A stretch of 64,000 nucleotides of DNA from Phymatolithon calcareum (Eukaryota; Rhodophyta; Florideophyceae; Hapalidiales): the NCBI GenBank assembly GCA_977006965.1, contig OZ345356.1:1550001-1614000 (forward strand), given 5' to 3'. The number at the start of each line of letters is the position of its first letter. Positions within the stretch are counted from its first letter, which is position 1. Shown in pieces: positions 21,890-31,987 of the stretch. A model generated the notes under the pieces. That model was given only the letters and a program-made list of their open reading frames with translations, was not told the origin of the DNA and ran no database searches. A program made the position numbers and the translations under genes.

Positions 21890-23255
21890 TTGTCTATTCC
21901 ATGTCGTCGTAAAAGACGATAGTAAAGAAGAGTAACTTGTCTAGAGCTTTTTCAGTGATATTAATCTCCTCTTTGGTGAGTTGATATCTACCGAGGTGTC
22001 CTTCCAGGTTGCTCATGAGGATTGGTACAGTATCACCGAACTTGTCTGTGAGAAGTGATGTGCTCATTGGGGGGGAACCGACCGAATGCCCACTTTACCG
22101 CTAATTGGCGGTGCCGTGTTTTCGGGAGTCTGATAATCGCCGGGGTGGCAGGCATTGGGAGCAATATACTGATACTGCAGTACACTGCAATATGCTGCTG
22201 TTGACAGCGTATTGAGCGCATGGCATGTATTGCAGTACGTATTGGCGTAAGGAATTTCTCGCCCACGGGCCGGTTCGATACGTGTTGGCATAGATTCTCT
22301 TTGCTGACGTACTGCTTTCGGTCAATTGTGACACCCCCTTCCATTCCGGGAGTATGAACGCTCCCCAACCTCTCCCTCACGGTCATTTCGTACGACTTCG
22401 CGCATCGCCATGGATTCTGGCCCCCAAACCGGAGCACATCGTCAAGGCACTCATGACGAGGCATGATGACATCGAGAAGGACATCCAAGCGCGAAAAGGC
22501 GTGGACAAATTCCGTCGAGGCGTAAGCTGTTTCGTTTTTGCATGCCCACGCGATAATTTGTGCAAAAACACACCTCCGCTTGTATCTTTCCCGAAAGGTT
22601 ATGGTTGGAGGACACCGTACTAGATATGTGACGAATCGAGACGTATTGACAGTATACTGCAATATATTGACGTACTGGCACATAAACAGATACTGCAATA
22701 GGTATTGCGATGAATAGTCCTTGCCCAATACCGTACCAGTATATTGCTCCCAACGCCTGCGGGGTGGACCCGGGCAGATCGTAGGGAATTTTTCTCTTTC
22801 TGTTGGACTCCGAGACGTCTCCTTCGTCTTTGAAGAGCAAAGTCGCCAACGATTTTGCTGAAACTCCCTGTTTGAGGAAAGTCAGTGCCGTCTCGTATAG
22901 ATCTTTCTGTAGCATTGCCGATATGTCTCGACTAACCCATTGTAGTTTATCCACATCTCTGTCCTCTATTGGGACGCCAGAAGGCTCCTTTTCTTTGACC
23001 TGGTTCGTTCCAGCATTTTGAGTGCTAGAAAGAGTCCCCTGTTTTCGGCGTTTTGAATTCGGCAAAGAAGGCGAAGTCGGACTTAGCGGTTTTCGATATT
23101 GGACCGAATACTTGTGCGAAAAATGTCTTCTCCACTTCTGCGATAGCTGTCTGGACTCTCGGCGTCCATGGCGTCAGGTGCATGGCATACTCCCATCTCG
23201 GTTGTATCAACGCCTTGTATGTCTTCACTGAGAAGGTGCCATGCGTCCCAGCATG
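21890..23255 (-). pseudogene. LINE-C fragment split by a hAT MITE
   Basis: Minus-strand frames give a LINE ORF2 end. KTYKALIQPRWEYAMHLTPW near 23228 matches LINE-A (MYKALVQCRWEYAIHLTPW). A linker follows (KEKEPSGVPIEDRDVDKLQW; NRKRKIPYDLPGSTPQ). After the MITE at 22149-22759 the terminal domain resumes as KTRHRQLAVKWAFGRFPP, the same motif that ends LINE-A and the LINE-C copy at 32727. A run of Gs near 22070 shifts the frame just after FPP. The copy is 5'-truncated and dead; no 3' tail was found near 21890. Confidence 0.7.
22149..22759. mobile_element. Non-autonomous hAT element (611 bp)
   Basis: Inverted repeats of 23 bp start CAGGCATTGGGAGCAATATA at the left and CAGGCGTTGGGAGCAATATA at the right (reverse complement). 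Exact 8-bp duplications CGGGGTGG flank them at 22141-22148 and 22760-22767. An 8-bp target duplication and CAG-starting ends identify the hAT superfamily. Inside each end are many copies of TACTGCAATA-like motifs in both orientations. The central part has open frames on both strands but no transposase similarity. It interrupts a LINE-C fragment and is therefore younger. Confidence 0.85.
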
Positions 23256-23344
23256 AGGAAAGTCGGCACCTTGTTTAGTACTCTACTGCACTCGAAATTT
23301 TAGTTCCTTAATTTGAATTACTTAGTATCACGCGAGCTGCACTA

Positions 23345-23640
23345 CGAGAATGAGATACCGGCTCAATTTTTCAGCGAGATGCCCGACTTAATTTCATCGC
23401 AAATATTCTTTGATACATCTGCCGTATCCCCTTCCCTTTTTTCATACAGCTGCATTTTTCCAGGGGCTTTTTCCCTCTTACAAGCCTCATAGGAAATCTT
23501 GCAGTCTGGTGTACTCTCGTCATCACCAGGTTTGCGGGTCTGCACAGCACGCGTATCCGCTTTCTCCGATGTTCAGCATATTTTGCAAAAAAGTGCTTGT
23601 AAGGGAGACCCTCTGTTTCTTTGATCTCTGCTTGCAATCG
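23345..23640 (-). pseudogene. LINE ORF2 fragment (LINE-B-like)
   Basis: The frame reads TKRLQAEIKETEGLPYKHFF, AKYAEHRRKRIRVLCRPAN, then VHQTARFPMRLVRGKKPLE. It matches the post-RT segment of LINE-B at 31.8-31.9 kb (AKYAEYRRERMRVLCRLAS-like) and of LINE-A (NYAKRLHARMRALCRITPP). It is a truncated relic directly next to the repeated secreted-protein locus, with no tail or target duplication seen. Confidence 0.65.
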
Positions 23641-24697
23641 CTTAGTCATCGTGGTGAAATGGGCAGCTGCTACGCCGAGAACCACAAGTTCGCATATGTC
23701 CTGCACAACAATCCCCTGATCCCGCTACAATGTCTGATGTCCTATCCCCGAACGCGACTGCACGTTGACAGTCTTGAACGTCAATGGTGCAAACGGTTGC
23801 GTAACGACTTCGGTGAAACCTGGTGCCTGTAAGCAAGGCTGTCGCGTGTGTCATATGTGTCAGTCGAGCGGGTAACGGTCAATCTAATCCCAGCACTGTT
23901 GGAATTGCTCTCGTATGGACTTCGGTTGTGAACCGTAATTCCTCGCGCTTGCTATCTCGACATGCGCGAGGTGGCGTGTGGACGGCCGTGGGTATGCGGG
24001 AATGACGGCTTGGGATGCGTAGAGCGGACTGATACAGTGAATTGAGCGCGGTAGTCTGAATCTTGCAAGAGGCGGTGCTAGCGCTCACGGCAGCGGCGCG
24101 ATGGCGACGTGAGTTTCACGGTCGTTTAAGAGAGTTAATGGGCGACGCGCGTGTCGACCGCGCGCACCAGTGGCCCTGAATTGAGTACCGGAAGTGGATT
24201 TCCGGTTGGTGTTTCCGATGCGCACGGGATGTTTTGAGCACATGTTTGTCGCTCTAGTGCGGTCGCTGTGCGCTCACGCGACCGCTGCCATACCCCTGAA
24301 GGATGCCGGGGCAGTTCCCCGCGTGTCGTGGGTGTGGAAGTTATTTAAGCGCGGACCGTGGACGGGCTAGAACAAGGAGGAAGGAATCGAGGGGTGCTGG
24401 TTCGACAGCTGTGTTATCGGTCTATGTTGCTGTGTTTAATCAAGCTGTCTGCTCGGTTTGGCGAACGAGGTTGAAGTGAAGTAAAGTAGCGTCTGGTGTC
24501 CGCTGTGGAGCTGCTGCTCCTGTTTCTGTTGCTATCAAGCGCTCGCGTTGTATACGCGACAGTGCTGGACGGAAGGATGAAATCCAGAATGATGCCGTTC
24601 ACGTTAACGATGCGCAATGACGGCGTCCCCTTCTTGAAGACGATGGCGCGTGTGAACGCTTGTTTGGCGCGACTGGCAGGATGAAGGTGGAGAGGGC

Positions 24698-25139
24698 TTA
24701 ACGACCGGCAATTGTGAATTCGCAAGTGGCAAAAGCGACGAGACAGGCGGCGGATGAGGGCATCGCCGACATTGACGGGGTAGATGTTGGCGTGCCGGAT
24801 GACACGGAGATGGTTGGAGTGGATGACGGAGACGGGGCGTGAGTTGTGGGGACCGGCGTCGGAGTGTCTGCGATGAGCGCGCCGGGACAACGGATGACTG
24901 GATTGAAATCGGGAAATAGTGAAGGATCCGGCGTGAAGAAGTATTCAGTCACCATCCACGTCTCGGAGATTATTTGCGCAGAAGGAAACTCCGCGATAGG
25001 CCTTTCCGTCTAAGGTAAATCTGTGAGAAACTAGAGAGCGAAGGACGATTCTGGCGATTACGATATGACTTGAATGCGCAGTGGAAAGAAAGGCAAGGAC
25101 AGTTACGAAGTGCAGTGATGCGTAAGTTGGGCATGCCAT
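24698..25139 (-). pseudogene. Secreted Ser/Thr/Pro-rich protein family member (broken)
   Basis: An ATG at 25139 opens MACPTYASLHFVTVLAFLST, a hydrophobic signal-peptide-like start, then AYRGVSFCANNLRDVDGD and a stop. A second frame from 24955 reads FTPDPSLFPDFNPVIRCPGA and a Pro/Ser/Thr-rich linker (PTPVPTTHAPSPSSTPTIS). Copy 3 at about 50.7-50.0 kb has the same layout (TSASLLFVTVLAIALAARS, then a Ser/Thr/Pro-rich linker). The similarity suggests a multigene family of secreted, probably O-glycosylated proteins, with this copy shifted between the two halves. An unrecognised intron is the alternative. Confidence 0.4.
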
Positions 25140-25357
25140 TGTGATGCGCTGATGTGCCTGTGAGCCTTGAGGCGCGCATGTTGTTGCCGGGAATTAGGGA
25201 ACGTTCTGGACATTGGCTGTTCATTATTAACGATTTGCGCGTTGCCATTCACATTTTCTGCATCTCGGGGGGCCCAGCATGCCTAATCTCCGCAAGGTAG
25301 TCATGAGTGTGTTTGGCGAAGGGAGTGTAATTGAGGCTATTTTACTAACGGCACGGT

Positions 25358-25397
25358 GATTAGTGGGAACGAGTGAATTCACTCGTTCTCACGAATC
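25358..25397. repeat. Hairpin palindrome, copy 1
   Basis: The centre ACGAGTGAATTCACTCGT is a perfect palindrome and pairing extends outwards with few mismatches. It lies about 220 bp upstream of the broken secreted-protein frame. Equivalent hairpins occur at 32139-32178 and 50962-51008. Confidence 0.75.
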
Positions 25398-25877
25398 GAA
25401 CGAAAGGATCAAACATTTCCTTCAGACGCAACCCGTTTCCGGGCCGGAGTCGAGATGCGAAACGGAGAGAGAGCGGGTGCCGTTCGCACAATTCCGCGTG
25501 GTGGAAAACGCCGATGATGGGTTTCATACTGCTGAGCGAAAGGAAGAATTATGGTGGGCTTACGAACGTTGGGAAAGTACAGACAGCACGATGTACAGTT
25601 AGACAGAGTTGCGGATGGATATATTCCCCAGCGAGCGCGCAAGGTGATGAGGGTGTGTTTAGAGTTATATCTTCAAAATTATAAGAGAAAGGGTGCATCT
25701 GAGATGGTGATTTTTTGGGGATTTGGAACGAGAAGCAAATGTTTCAGAACATAGCTGTTCGTGTATAGTAGCTTCTCAGTCCCTGAAAGTCAGAGGTATA
25801 TTTTGGTACCCTACCATACTGGTTCGTAACTTCTAGCCGCGTTTCACTCTTGACACAAGTCTGGAAACTGCAAATTT

Positions 25878-25933
25878 GCCCCAAGCGTCTGTAGATGTGA
25901 CTTTTAAATAAAATTCTCCATTTCTTCTTCTTA
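25878..25933 (+). repeat. CTT-tailed retroelement, 3' fragment
   Basis: GCCCCAAGCGTCTGTAGATG, then TGACTTTTAAATAAAATTCT and a CTTCTTCTT tail. The same unit, with the same upstream 150 bp, occurs at 32665-32725. Confidence 0.75.
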
Positions 25934-26935
25934 GTCCCTGAAATCAATAATGAATTCCATTGTTGTAGTCTACCATGATTAAATGATGTGCAGTAGTCAC
26001 ATTCTGCATGAGGTCAGGTTGCCACTCTCACCCTTGCTGCCAGTCTGAATATTCCAAAGCATTGTTTTCAGATAAACTGCATTACATTTTTACATTTATG
26101 TAGATTTTCCGGAATTATATCGGGCTTTTCTGGAAACAATGTTATGGAAAAGTAGGACTGATCGCAGAAATGAGAGTGGCAACCTGGGTCCATGCAGAAA
26201 TGTAACTACTGTACGTCTTGTAAGCTGCTGTTTCATATCAATTTTAATCTACAGTATCGTGTACACTACGGTATCATTTTGGTGTGAAAGAAGTACAGAA
26301 TGCGGTAAGCAGTGAGGGCGTGCAATACGTTAGAAAAATGCACCAATTGTATGATACGTCTTTCTATCAATACCATTCTGTTCCGCCATGAGATCTCCAG
26401 CATCTCTCACACAGGCCGGGCCCTTTGCCTGATTCATTGCTCTGGCTCACCTTGCCGACAAACCTTGATGTAATCACTTTCACTTCAGTCTTATTTGTTT
26501 CCTTGCTGAACTGCATGAACATATTTTCACGCCAAGAGAATTCCACTGAAAACGTTCCAGAATAGAACGCTAGAATCCTTGTAGACTCCAGAGCAGAAAC
26601 CGCACTGCTTTCTGGTGTCACTGGAGATTGAAAATATGCCATTGTCAATTGCGACATAGAAAATACTTGAGGATTCTACGATATGCGATATTGTATCTCG
26701 TTTAACTATGTATTCTCAACTACCCCAAGTGAAACAATATATTTCCGATTGCCTTAGTGTGCTCCGCTCCTCAGCCAGATGCTAAGCCTTTCCAAATTTC
26801 GAATTATTTGCCTCCAGAGCTAAGTTCCTTCAGAGTATGGGCGATGTACCGCACAGCATGTATGCTGCTTATCCACTCTTTATGCATCCAAGTTGTGTTC
26901 ATTAGCCTGACCATTACATCGTCGAGAAGTCGACT
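25934..26935. repeat. Segmental duplication block, copy 1
   Basis: About 1 kb matches 45296-46333 with scattered differences (for example AGTAGGACTGATCGCAGAAA in both). A shorter piece recurs at 57133-57200. A minus-strand frame at 26657-26367 (SPVTPESSAVSALESTRILA, GTFSVEFSWRENMFMQFS) looks protein-like in this copy but is frameshifted in the other, so it may be a decayed exon. Confidence 0.8.
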
Positions 26936-26939
26936 TTAA

Positions 26940-28180
26940 GGACATACACCCCCATCTTAGATTTTCACTTTTATTTTTTATGAGCTTGGGAATCCGAGAA
27001 GCTCATTGGACACTTTCTGTTATGGCAGTACATAATTGGCTAAGAAAAAAAGTCCTAGCGCCGTGGAAACTTTTTCTAGAAATTTCCTTAAACGCGTAGT
27101 TTAAGACCACTTCCTGGTCAGTTCTTTTCATTTTTAAAACTGTTATAGAGAGCCAAGAACGTAAGTTACGCAAAAACCAAAAATAATAAAAGAAAAGTGA
27201 TGACAGAAGGACTGTAGAGCACTTTTCGTAATTCTGATCTTGAAAAAGAATCGCCTACAAAGTTGGACAATTATCTCGAAAAGGACTCGTTTAATTTCTT
27301 ATTGCCTCGCTCAAAGTTTCGAATGGTTGTAGACTACCACAGGAATACTGCAAATTTGGTAAAATCGAATGTCTAGGTGGCAAAAAGTTCGCGCCGCGAG
27401 ACCAAAAGTTTTTTAAAATCGGCAAAGGAACAGGCGAAAAATATAGTAAAATTCACGTTGCTCCCCGAGGAGTAGCTGAAACCGTTCGAAGGAAACACAG
27501 TAAGCTTTTCTCTCTAATGATTGATTACAGCCGAACATTGAAAACTTTTGCTGACTTCATACTTGAAATGTTTCACTTCTTTTTACTCATTTTCTTGAAA
27601 ACTGGATGCAGTCCCGTCGGTGCAAACGACATAATTAAAATTTTCATCCAGTTTATGAGCATTGTTTCGGCCAGTGAGAGCGCTTCAAAGATGGGGAAGT
27701 AGGTCCTTAAAAGTTCGCAATCACTATCTCCAGAATGATTAATCATTTGCCCATTTACTGCTATAGCTTTTTTCCAGCTTCGGATGCGCATCCAGCATAT
27801 GTTATTATATAACACGTTGCTTACGAAGTTACATATCAGTAATCTAGAATTGCATACCTCCCTAAAGAATCTTGGCAAGAGCAAACAAGAAACGAAGATT
27901 CCGAACTAGATGAAGCACGCAAGGATATTTCAAACTTAATGCCCAAACAACGACTTTGCGATATTTAAAAAGAAATGCTGGAAATGGCAGTTGATACTGT
28001 CCGAAGAAAATGTCCGAAAACAACTTCTTAAATGAGAGCGTAAGCGAAGGATTGTAGCGCAACGAAAAGTCTCTCAGGTGCAATGATAATTGACAAAGGG
28101 AGATTCAATTAAACAGAAATCCAATCCAATCCCTAAAGAATCCCGAGCAACCATGACGTAAAATCCACTCTAAAAGGGCG
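26940..28180. other. No confident gene; second part duplicated at 46.4 kb
   Basis: AT-rich sequence without a convincing frame. Bases from about 27720 to 27870 match 46425-46555, and bases from about 28130 into the CAP gene match 46556-46715. A 60-bp motif at 28075-28135 (TTGACAAAGGGAGATTCAAT and flanks) also occurs near 49760-49815 and, inverted, at 62806-62868. Confidence 0.5.
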
Positions 28181-28807
28181 CTAGTACGGCACTCGATTAA
28201 TAATATTGCCCTGCTTCCAATAGTGACAAACAAAAACGTAACCCAAATGAAACGATTGAGCACCGGCACACCCGACCAGTGAAGTACCGCGCCAAATCAT
28301 CTGCGTATAGTGCCCGACATCCCGCCAACGTCTCGTAGTACTGACGTGTGGAAAAGTTCCATACGTGAAGTACTGCCTCTCGTTCCCCCAAGCGTCAACC
28401 ATCTCTGTGTAACTAAACCTTCTTCCCTTGCCATACCACAAGTTCTCCCCTCGCCCTTCCCAGCCGCTATGCCGAAGTTTGGTCCCCTTCGCGATCACAT
28501 TCGCCCACGATCTCGCCGTCCTCTCTAGATTGGTTGACCACCTCAACGGATGGATGCGAAGCGGAGTGCGGTACTTGTTATGTGCACGGAGGATTTCATC
28601 AGTGGATGCTGACGCCAACCGTGCAGAAGGGGATGACAGGACGTTCTCCATGAAGATAGAGTCGTCGCTGAAGCTGGACATTGTGTGCTTCATTTTCACA
28701 ATTTCTTCTTCGGAACGGATTATTTCAGGCGATAAAGGCTTGGATAAAGAGTGCACTGCGACAGCTGTTGCGACAATGAACACGGTATAGAGGCGTATTT
28801 TCTCCAT
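28181..28807 (-). CDS. Secreted CAP-domain (SCP/PR-1) protein, 208 aa
   Basis: A single uninterrupted frame starts at ATG 28807. Residues 1-20 (MEKIRLYTVFIVATAVAVHS) form a signal peptide. The CAP domain spans about residues 70-205, starting DEILRAHNKYRTPLRIHPL. Signature motifs are present: RHSGWEGRGENLWYG, GHYTQMIWRGTSLVGCA (CAP1) and FVCHYWKQGNI (CAP2), including the cavity histidines and glutamate and cysteines for a disulfide. CAP proteins act outside the cell in sterol or lipid binding and defence; the specific role here is unknown. No intron. The last codons and 3' flank are duplicated as a fragment at 46611-46711. Family assignment is secure. Confidence 0.92.
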   Translation of the reverse strand: MEKIRLYTVFIVATAVAVHSLSKPLSPEIIRSEEEIVKMKHTMSSFSDDSIFMENVLSSPSARLASASTDEILRAHNKYRTPLRIHPLRWSTNLERTARSWANVIAKGTKLRHSGWEGRGENLWYGKGRRFSYTEMVDAWGNERQYFTYGTFPHVSTTRRWRDVGHYTQMIWRGTSLVGCAGAQSFHLGYVFVCHYWKQGNIINRVPY

Positions 28808-29475
28808 GTCCGCGAACTATGCTTATTGCCAGGAAATGCAAGATTGGGATGAAAGACGGTTAGCTGGCAACTTGAGGAGGTTGACTCAAAGTTCAACCTC
28901 CACCTCTGCCATATATCCAGATTTTGACGCTCGAGGAGAACAAACACATTGCTTTGCAATATGCTCTTCTCGGGGCATTTGTCCACAAATGGGTGTCTTC
29001 GCCATCATTTACTCGGACATTTTTTAAGTCTGAGTGATTTTCCAATGTATTGAAAGCACCAGAATGTGAATATAACTCAAAGCAGAAGACATAGGATCAG
29101 TTTGCTCTCAGAAGTACATTCATAGTTACCTGCAATGCATGTCTGTGCGCGGTAAACAACAATGCGAACTAGACTAATGTAATAGTAAACGTCCCTGCAC
29201 AGTTTTTCTTCAAAAAATACCATACGTGAGAGTGACGCGTACCTCTCCGAAAAAATGAACCTCGTTGTTCAGATTGACTCACTATAAGAAGGATAAATTG
29301 CTCCATAAGTGACCTTGAACCCATCTTGCAAAAAATTGTTCCACGTCTGCTTTGTGCACGTCTATAGACGTGTATGGCAAATTGTTTTTCTCACACGGCG
29401 GTCTTCACGTTACCCCATATTCGTCTTAAGTATTATTTATCTTGAAGACCAGCAATCGCGTTCGATTCTCAGATA
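28808..29475. other. No confident gene
   Basis: Intergenic, AT-rich. It holds the upstream region of the CAP gene; no TATA box at a clear distance and no repeats recognised. Confidence 0.4.
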
Positions 29476-29906
29476 TTGTTAAGGTTGTCGAGCTCGAACT
29501 CTGTCCCAGCGTCTCGTGTCTTGTCCTCAATCTTTCTATTCTTCGCCGTAGTTTCGAGAGTATGTGACGTCGACGAAATTGTTACTGTTTTGTCCGCCAA
29601 TGCCAGGCCGCCAATTGACGGAGTACAGATTCGATGCCATTTCTTACTTCACTGGTACTTTGGGTACTCGGATTGTGTCGAACGTTAGATCGAGTCTCCA
29701 CCAGCGTCCTTCACAACCGAGTAAACACTGACTACAAATCTGAACCCCCGCTTGTCATATGCACGTGGACTAATCTTCACCATCAAGGCCCCTCAGGGAC
29801 CAGAGTAGGGTTTTTGTACATCAATGAACCGTGGAACGCTCACAACAAGGAACTACTCCTAGGAATTTGTTTCACCCAACCAGTCACTGTAACCTTACTC
29901 TCGTAG
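29476..29906 (+). pseudogene. Possible decayed secreted-protein frame
   Basis: Three overlapping plus-strand frames look protein-like in succession: a hydrophobic leader (SRVLSSIFLFFAVVSRVCDV), then FDAISYFTGTLGTRIVSN, then PPLVICTWTNLHHQGPSGTR with GVFLY-like GFLYINEPWNAHNKELLLG. They need at least two frame changes or introns to join, and the first has no ATG. I do not recognise a family; it may be a relic. Confidence 0.25.
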
Positions 29907-30235
29907 ATATTGTACCTGCAATGCCGTTTACGACACGGTGACAATTCCTGTCTCTCCAATATCTTCCCGTCCGTCTAGACTACAGTAGTACACATCCAAG
30001 TGCTTCATATGATACCCGCGAAACGACGGTAAGTCGCAAACTCGTCCATCTGCGCCAAGTCCACACTTCCACGCTTCCGTGCTTCTCCCCTCTTTCATTT
30101 TATACGTGGGGCGTACAAGAATTGATTGCATGCTCTTGTCTTCACCGCCACCCCGCTCCGCAGTACTTCAGCGATTTTCACCGGATTTTCCTTCGTCTTA
30201 GCAGCGCGGCCACGGTATACTTGATTCATTATACC

Positions 30236-30967
30236 ATGGCGCTGTCTCGCACTTGCCGTCAATCTCTTCTTTTCTTCCTTCTCTTAAGCCTCGCATCCGC
30301 CGATGTTACCTTCACCGATCTTCCTGGCATCTACACGTTTCGAGAGGGCAACCTCCCCTTTTGCCGCCAAAGGAAGACCGTGGAGATTCGCAGCCAGGCC
30401 AGCACAATTTCCAAAGAGCAAATGCTGTTCAACGATGCCACATGCGAGAGCGTTGATTTTTTAATTGAAGAATTGCGCCACCCGACTAATGCCGCACTGG
30501 GTATCATGATCCGTGGCTCAGGTTCGATCCGGTGTGGATCATTTGACTTGCGCAAAGTTTTCATCGACTTCTTCAGTCCAAGTAGTAGCGGGGACATTGT
30601 CTTGCCACTTTACCAAACCCCGTACAAGTATCTCCGCGGTGAACGCTATCTTGTTTTTCTCACTGAATTTGACGGTGGATGTGTTTATCAACGCACCACT
30701 GTGCGTACGGGAAAGACGGAACCATCGCCAACGAACCAGCCTTCAGATGCAAATTCGACAATTTCTGGTGTCGGAGCAGAAACGCGTAAGGGGAAGCGTG
30801 GAGTGAACATATGGGCCTGGCTCGCTCCGGTCTTGATTGTTGTAGCTTTACTTGTCACGGCCGCCGTCTATTTCTACAACAAGAGGAAAAACATAGAAGC
30901 AGCCCCAGCCCCAGAAGCAGCCCCAGCCCCAGAAGCAGCCTCAACCCCAGAAGCAGCCCCTTTATAA
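30236..30967 (+). CDS. Type I membrane protein, 243 aa, unknown family
   Basis: ATG at 30236 (context ACCATGG) starts MALSRTCRQSLLFFLLLSLA, a signal peptide cleaved probably near SADV. The ectodomain of about 170 residues contains six or so cysteines (for example NLPFCRQRKTVEIRS, NDATCESVDF, GSIRCGSFDL, GGCVYQRTTV). A Ser/Pro/Thr stalk follows, then one membrane segment (WAWLAPVLIVVALLVTAAVY, about residues 192-214), a basic stop-transfer NKRKN and a short tail of repeated EAAPAP/EAASTP units. The frame upstream of the ATG is open but lacks another ATG. The layout suggests a surface receptor or adhesin-like protein; no known domain is recognised. AATAAA lies 56 bp after the stop. Confidence 0.8.
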   Translation: MALSRTCRQSLLFFLLLSLASADVTFTDLPGIYTFREGNLPFCRQRKTVEIRSQASTISKEQMLFNDATCESVDFLIEELRHPTNAALGIMIRGSGSIRCGSFDLRKVFIDFFSPSSSGDIVLPLYQTPYKYLRGERYLVFLTEFDGGCVYQRTTVRTGKTEPSPTNQPSDANSTISGVGAETRKGKRGVNIWAWLAPVLIVVALLVTAAVYFYNKRKNIEAAPAPEAAPAPEAASTPEAAPL

Positions 30968-31022
30968 TCCACATCCACCGTATAGTCGATGAGAGTAGGC
31001 AATTTGTGTGAAGTCAAAACGA

Positions 31023-31028
31023 AATAAA
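31023..31028 (+). terminator. Poly(A) signal AATAAA
   Basis: Lies 56 bp after the stop codon of the type I membrane protein gene, in the same orientation. Confidence 0.55.
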
Positions 31029-31054
31029 TTGTTTGATGTGACCCATTGAATTTT

Positions 31055-31100
31055 CAGTGTACCATACGCGTCGAGCATTCAGTGTACCTTACGCGTCGAG
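31055..31100. repeat. 25-bp tandem duplication
   Basis: CAGTGTACCATACGCGTCGA plus GCATT is followed directly by CAGTGTACCTTACGCGTCGA. One mismatch separates the two units. Confidence 0.85.
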
Positions 31101-31207
31101 TCTCCCACCTAAACCCGCTGGACGGGAGGGCCAGCGCCCTCCTCAACCCATTAAGAACGAGCTACCACCATTTCTTACCCTCAAAAAAGCGAAGCACATG
31201 CTTCTTT

Positions 31208-31985
31208 GGGGGATATATGTTGATTTATTTTAAAAGCTCCCAAAGCCTCAAATTGAGTAACAGGGCAGCTTCTCGCTGTTTTCGATACTCATCTCTCTAC
31301 TCTCCTTCTAATATCTCCTTAATTCGAATTTCTCTCCCTGTGAGGGCCCGAGTAAGTCTTTTGCATTCATATTCCATTTCTTGGTCCATCTTCATAGGCC
31401 GTAGTATACGTTGCAACGCGATAAGCTCCACCACAGCACCAATCCCAAAGTACTTCGCCAGAATGGATTTTCTCCACAAAGGAACTCTGTTGAAAATGAC
31501 TCTCAGGCATGTCAACCTCGCAGTTCTGTCCCTTATATATAGCACTCCTGGTAGGTCGTTCGGTACGCCGACCGGGATTTTAACTGTCCGAGCCTCTTCT
31601 TCCAACGACCAGACTTTGACTGTTGCTTGTAGGCGTCGCTTTTTTGACACCATAGCTTCTTCCGCTTGTTTCAGAGCTTCTTTAAGGTGTTCCTCTTCCC
31701 CGAGATACCCAATGTCCTTTGATACGCCTTCCAGATCTTCTTCTTTTCCCTGGTATTCTTCTGAAAGCTCCAGGAACTTCCTCCGTCTTACCTGGTGCAT
31801 TCTCCTCATCTGTGGGCTGGCGAGACGGCAGAGCACTCGCATTCTCTCCCTTCGATATTCAGCATATTTTCCGAAAACGTATCTGTAGAAAATACCTTCT
31901 GCTGCTTCAATTGCCGACAGTAGTCGTTTCTTGATCGGTGTCAGGTGAATGGCATACTCCCATTTGGGGTAGGTGAGGATTAGGG
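31208..31985 (-). mobile_element. LINE-B 5'-truncated copy
   Basis: The minus strand encodes the end of LINE-B ORF2 almost uninterrupted for 181 residues from 31842: RRERMRVLCRLASPQ region upstream, LEGVSKDIGYLGEEEHLKEA, VKIPVGVPNDLPGVLYIRD, VIFNRVPLWRKSILAKYFGI and EYECKRLTRALTGREI, then stop. The 3' UTR ends GAGGCTTTGGGAGCTTTTAA, AATAAATCAACATATATCCCCC. This is the best-preserved LINE-B C-terminus here. The 5' end meets the repeated locus near 31987; no target duplication could be matched. Confidence 0.8.
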
Positions 31986-31987
31986 TA

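Larger units (their letters stand above)
23660..25877 (-). repeat. Repeated locus, copy 1
   Basis: This locus recurs at 31988-32664 (last quarter only) and 49990-51080 (much of it, more diverged). Shared landmarks are the hairpin at 25358-25397, CATGCCTAATCTCCGCAAGG upstream of the frames, and CACCTTCATCCT-region blocks. Compared with copy 3, copy 1 carries about 700 extra bp between roughly 23840 and 24560, GC-richer and containing a TATTTAAG box near 24340. This could be a solo LTR, but no target duplication was found. The shared unit in copies 1 and 2 runs on into a CTT-tailed retroelement end. Confidence 0.6.

Noticed and set aside
22033-22728. A 231-aa minus-strand frame
   Set aside because: It is a chimera: most of it lies in the hAT MITE and only the end (RHRQLAVKWAFGRFPP) is LINE-C coding sequence.
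23840-24560. Solo LTR inside copy 1 of the repeated locus
   Set aside because: A TATTTAAG box and GC-rich composition fit, but no TG...CA ends with matching 5-bp duplications could be found.
29928-30131. Minus-strand frame with protein-like composition (WKCGLGADGRVCDLPSFRGY)
   Set aside because: It stands alone, overlaps the upstream region of the type I membrane protein gene, and has no partner exon or similarity I can name.
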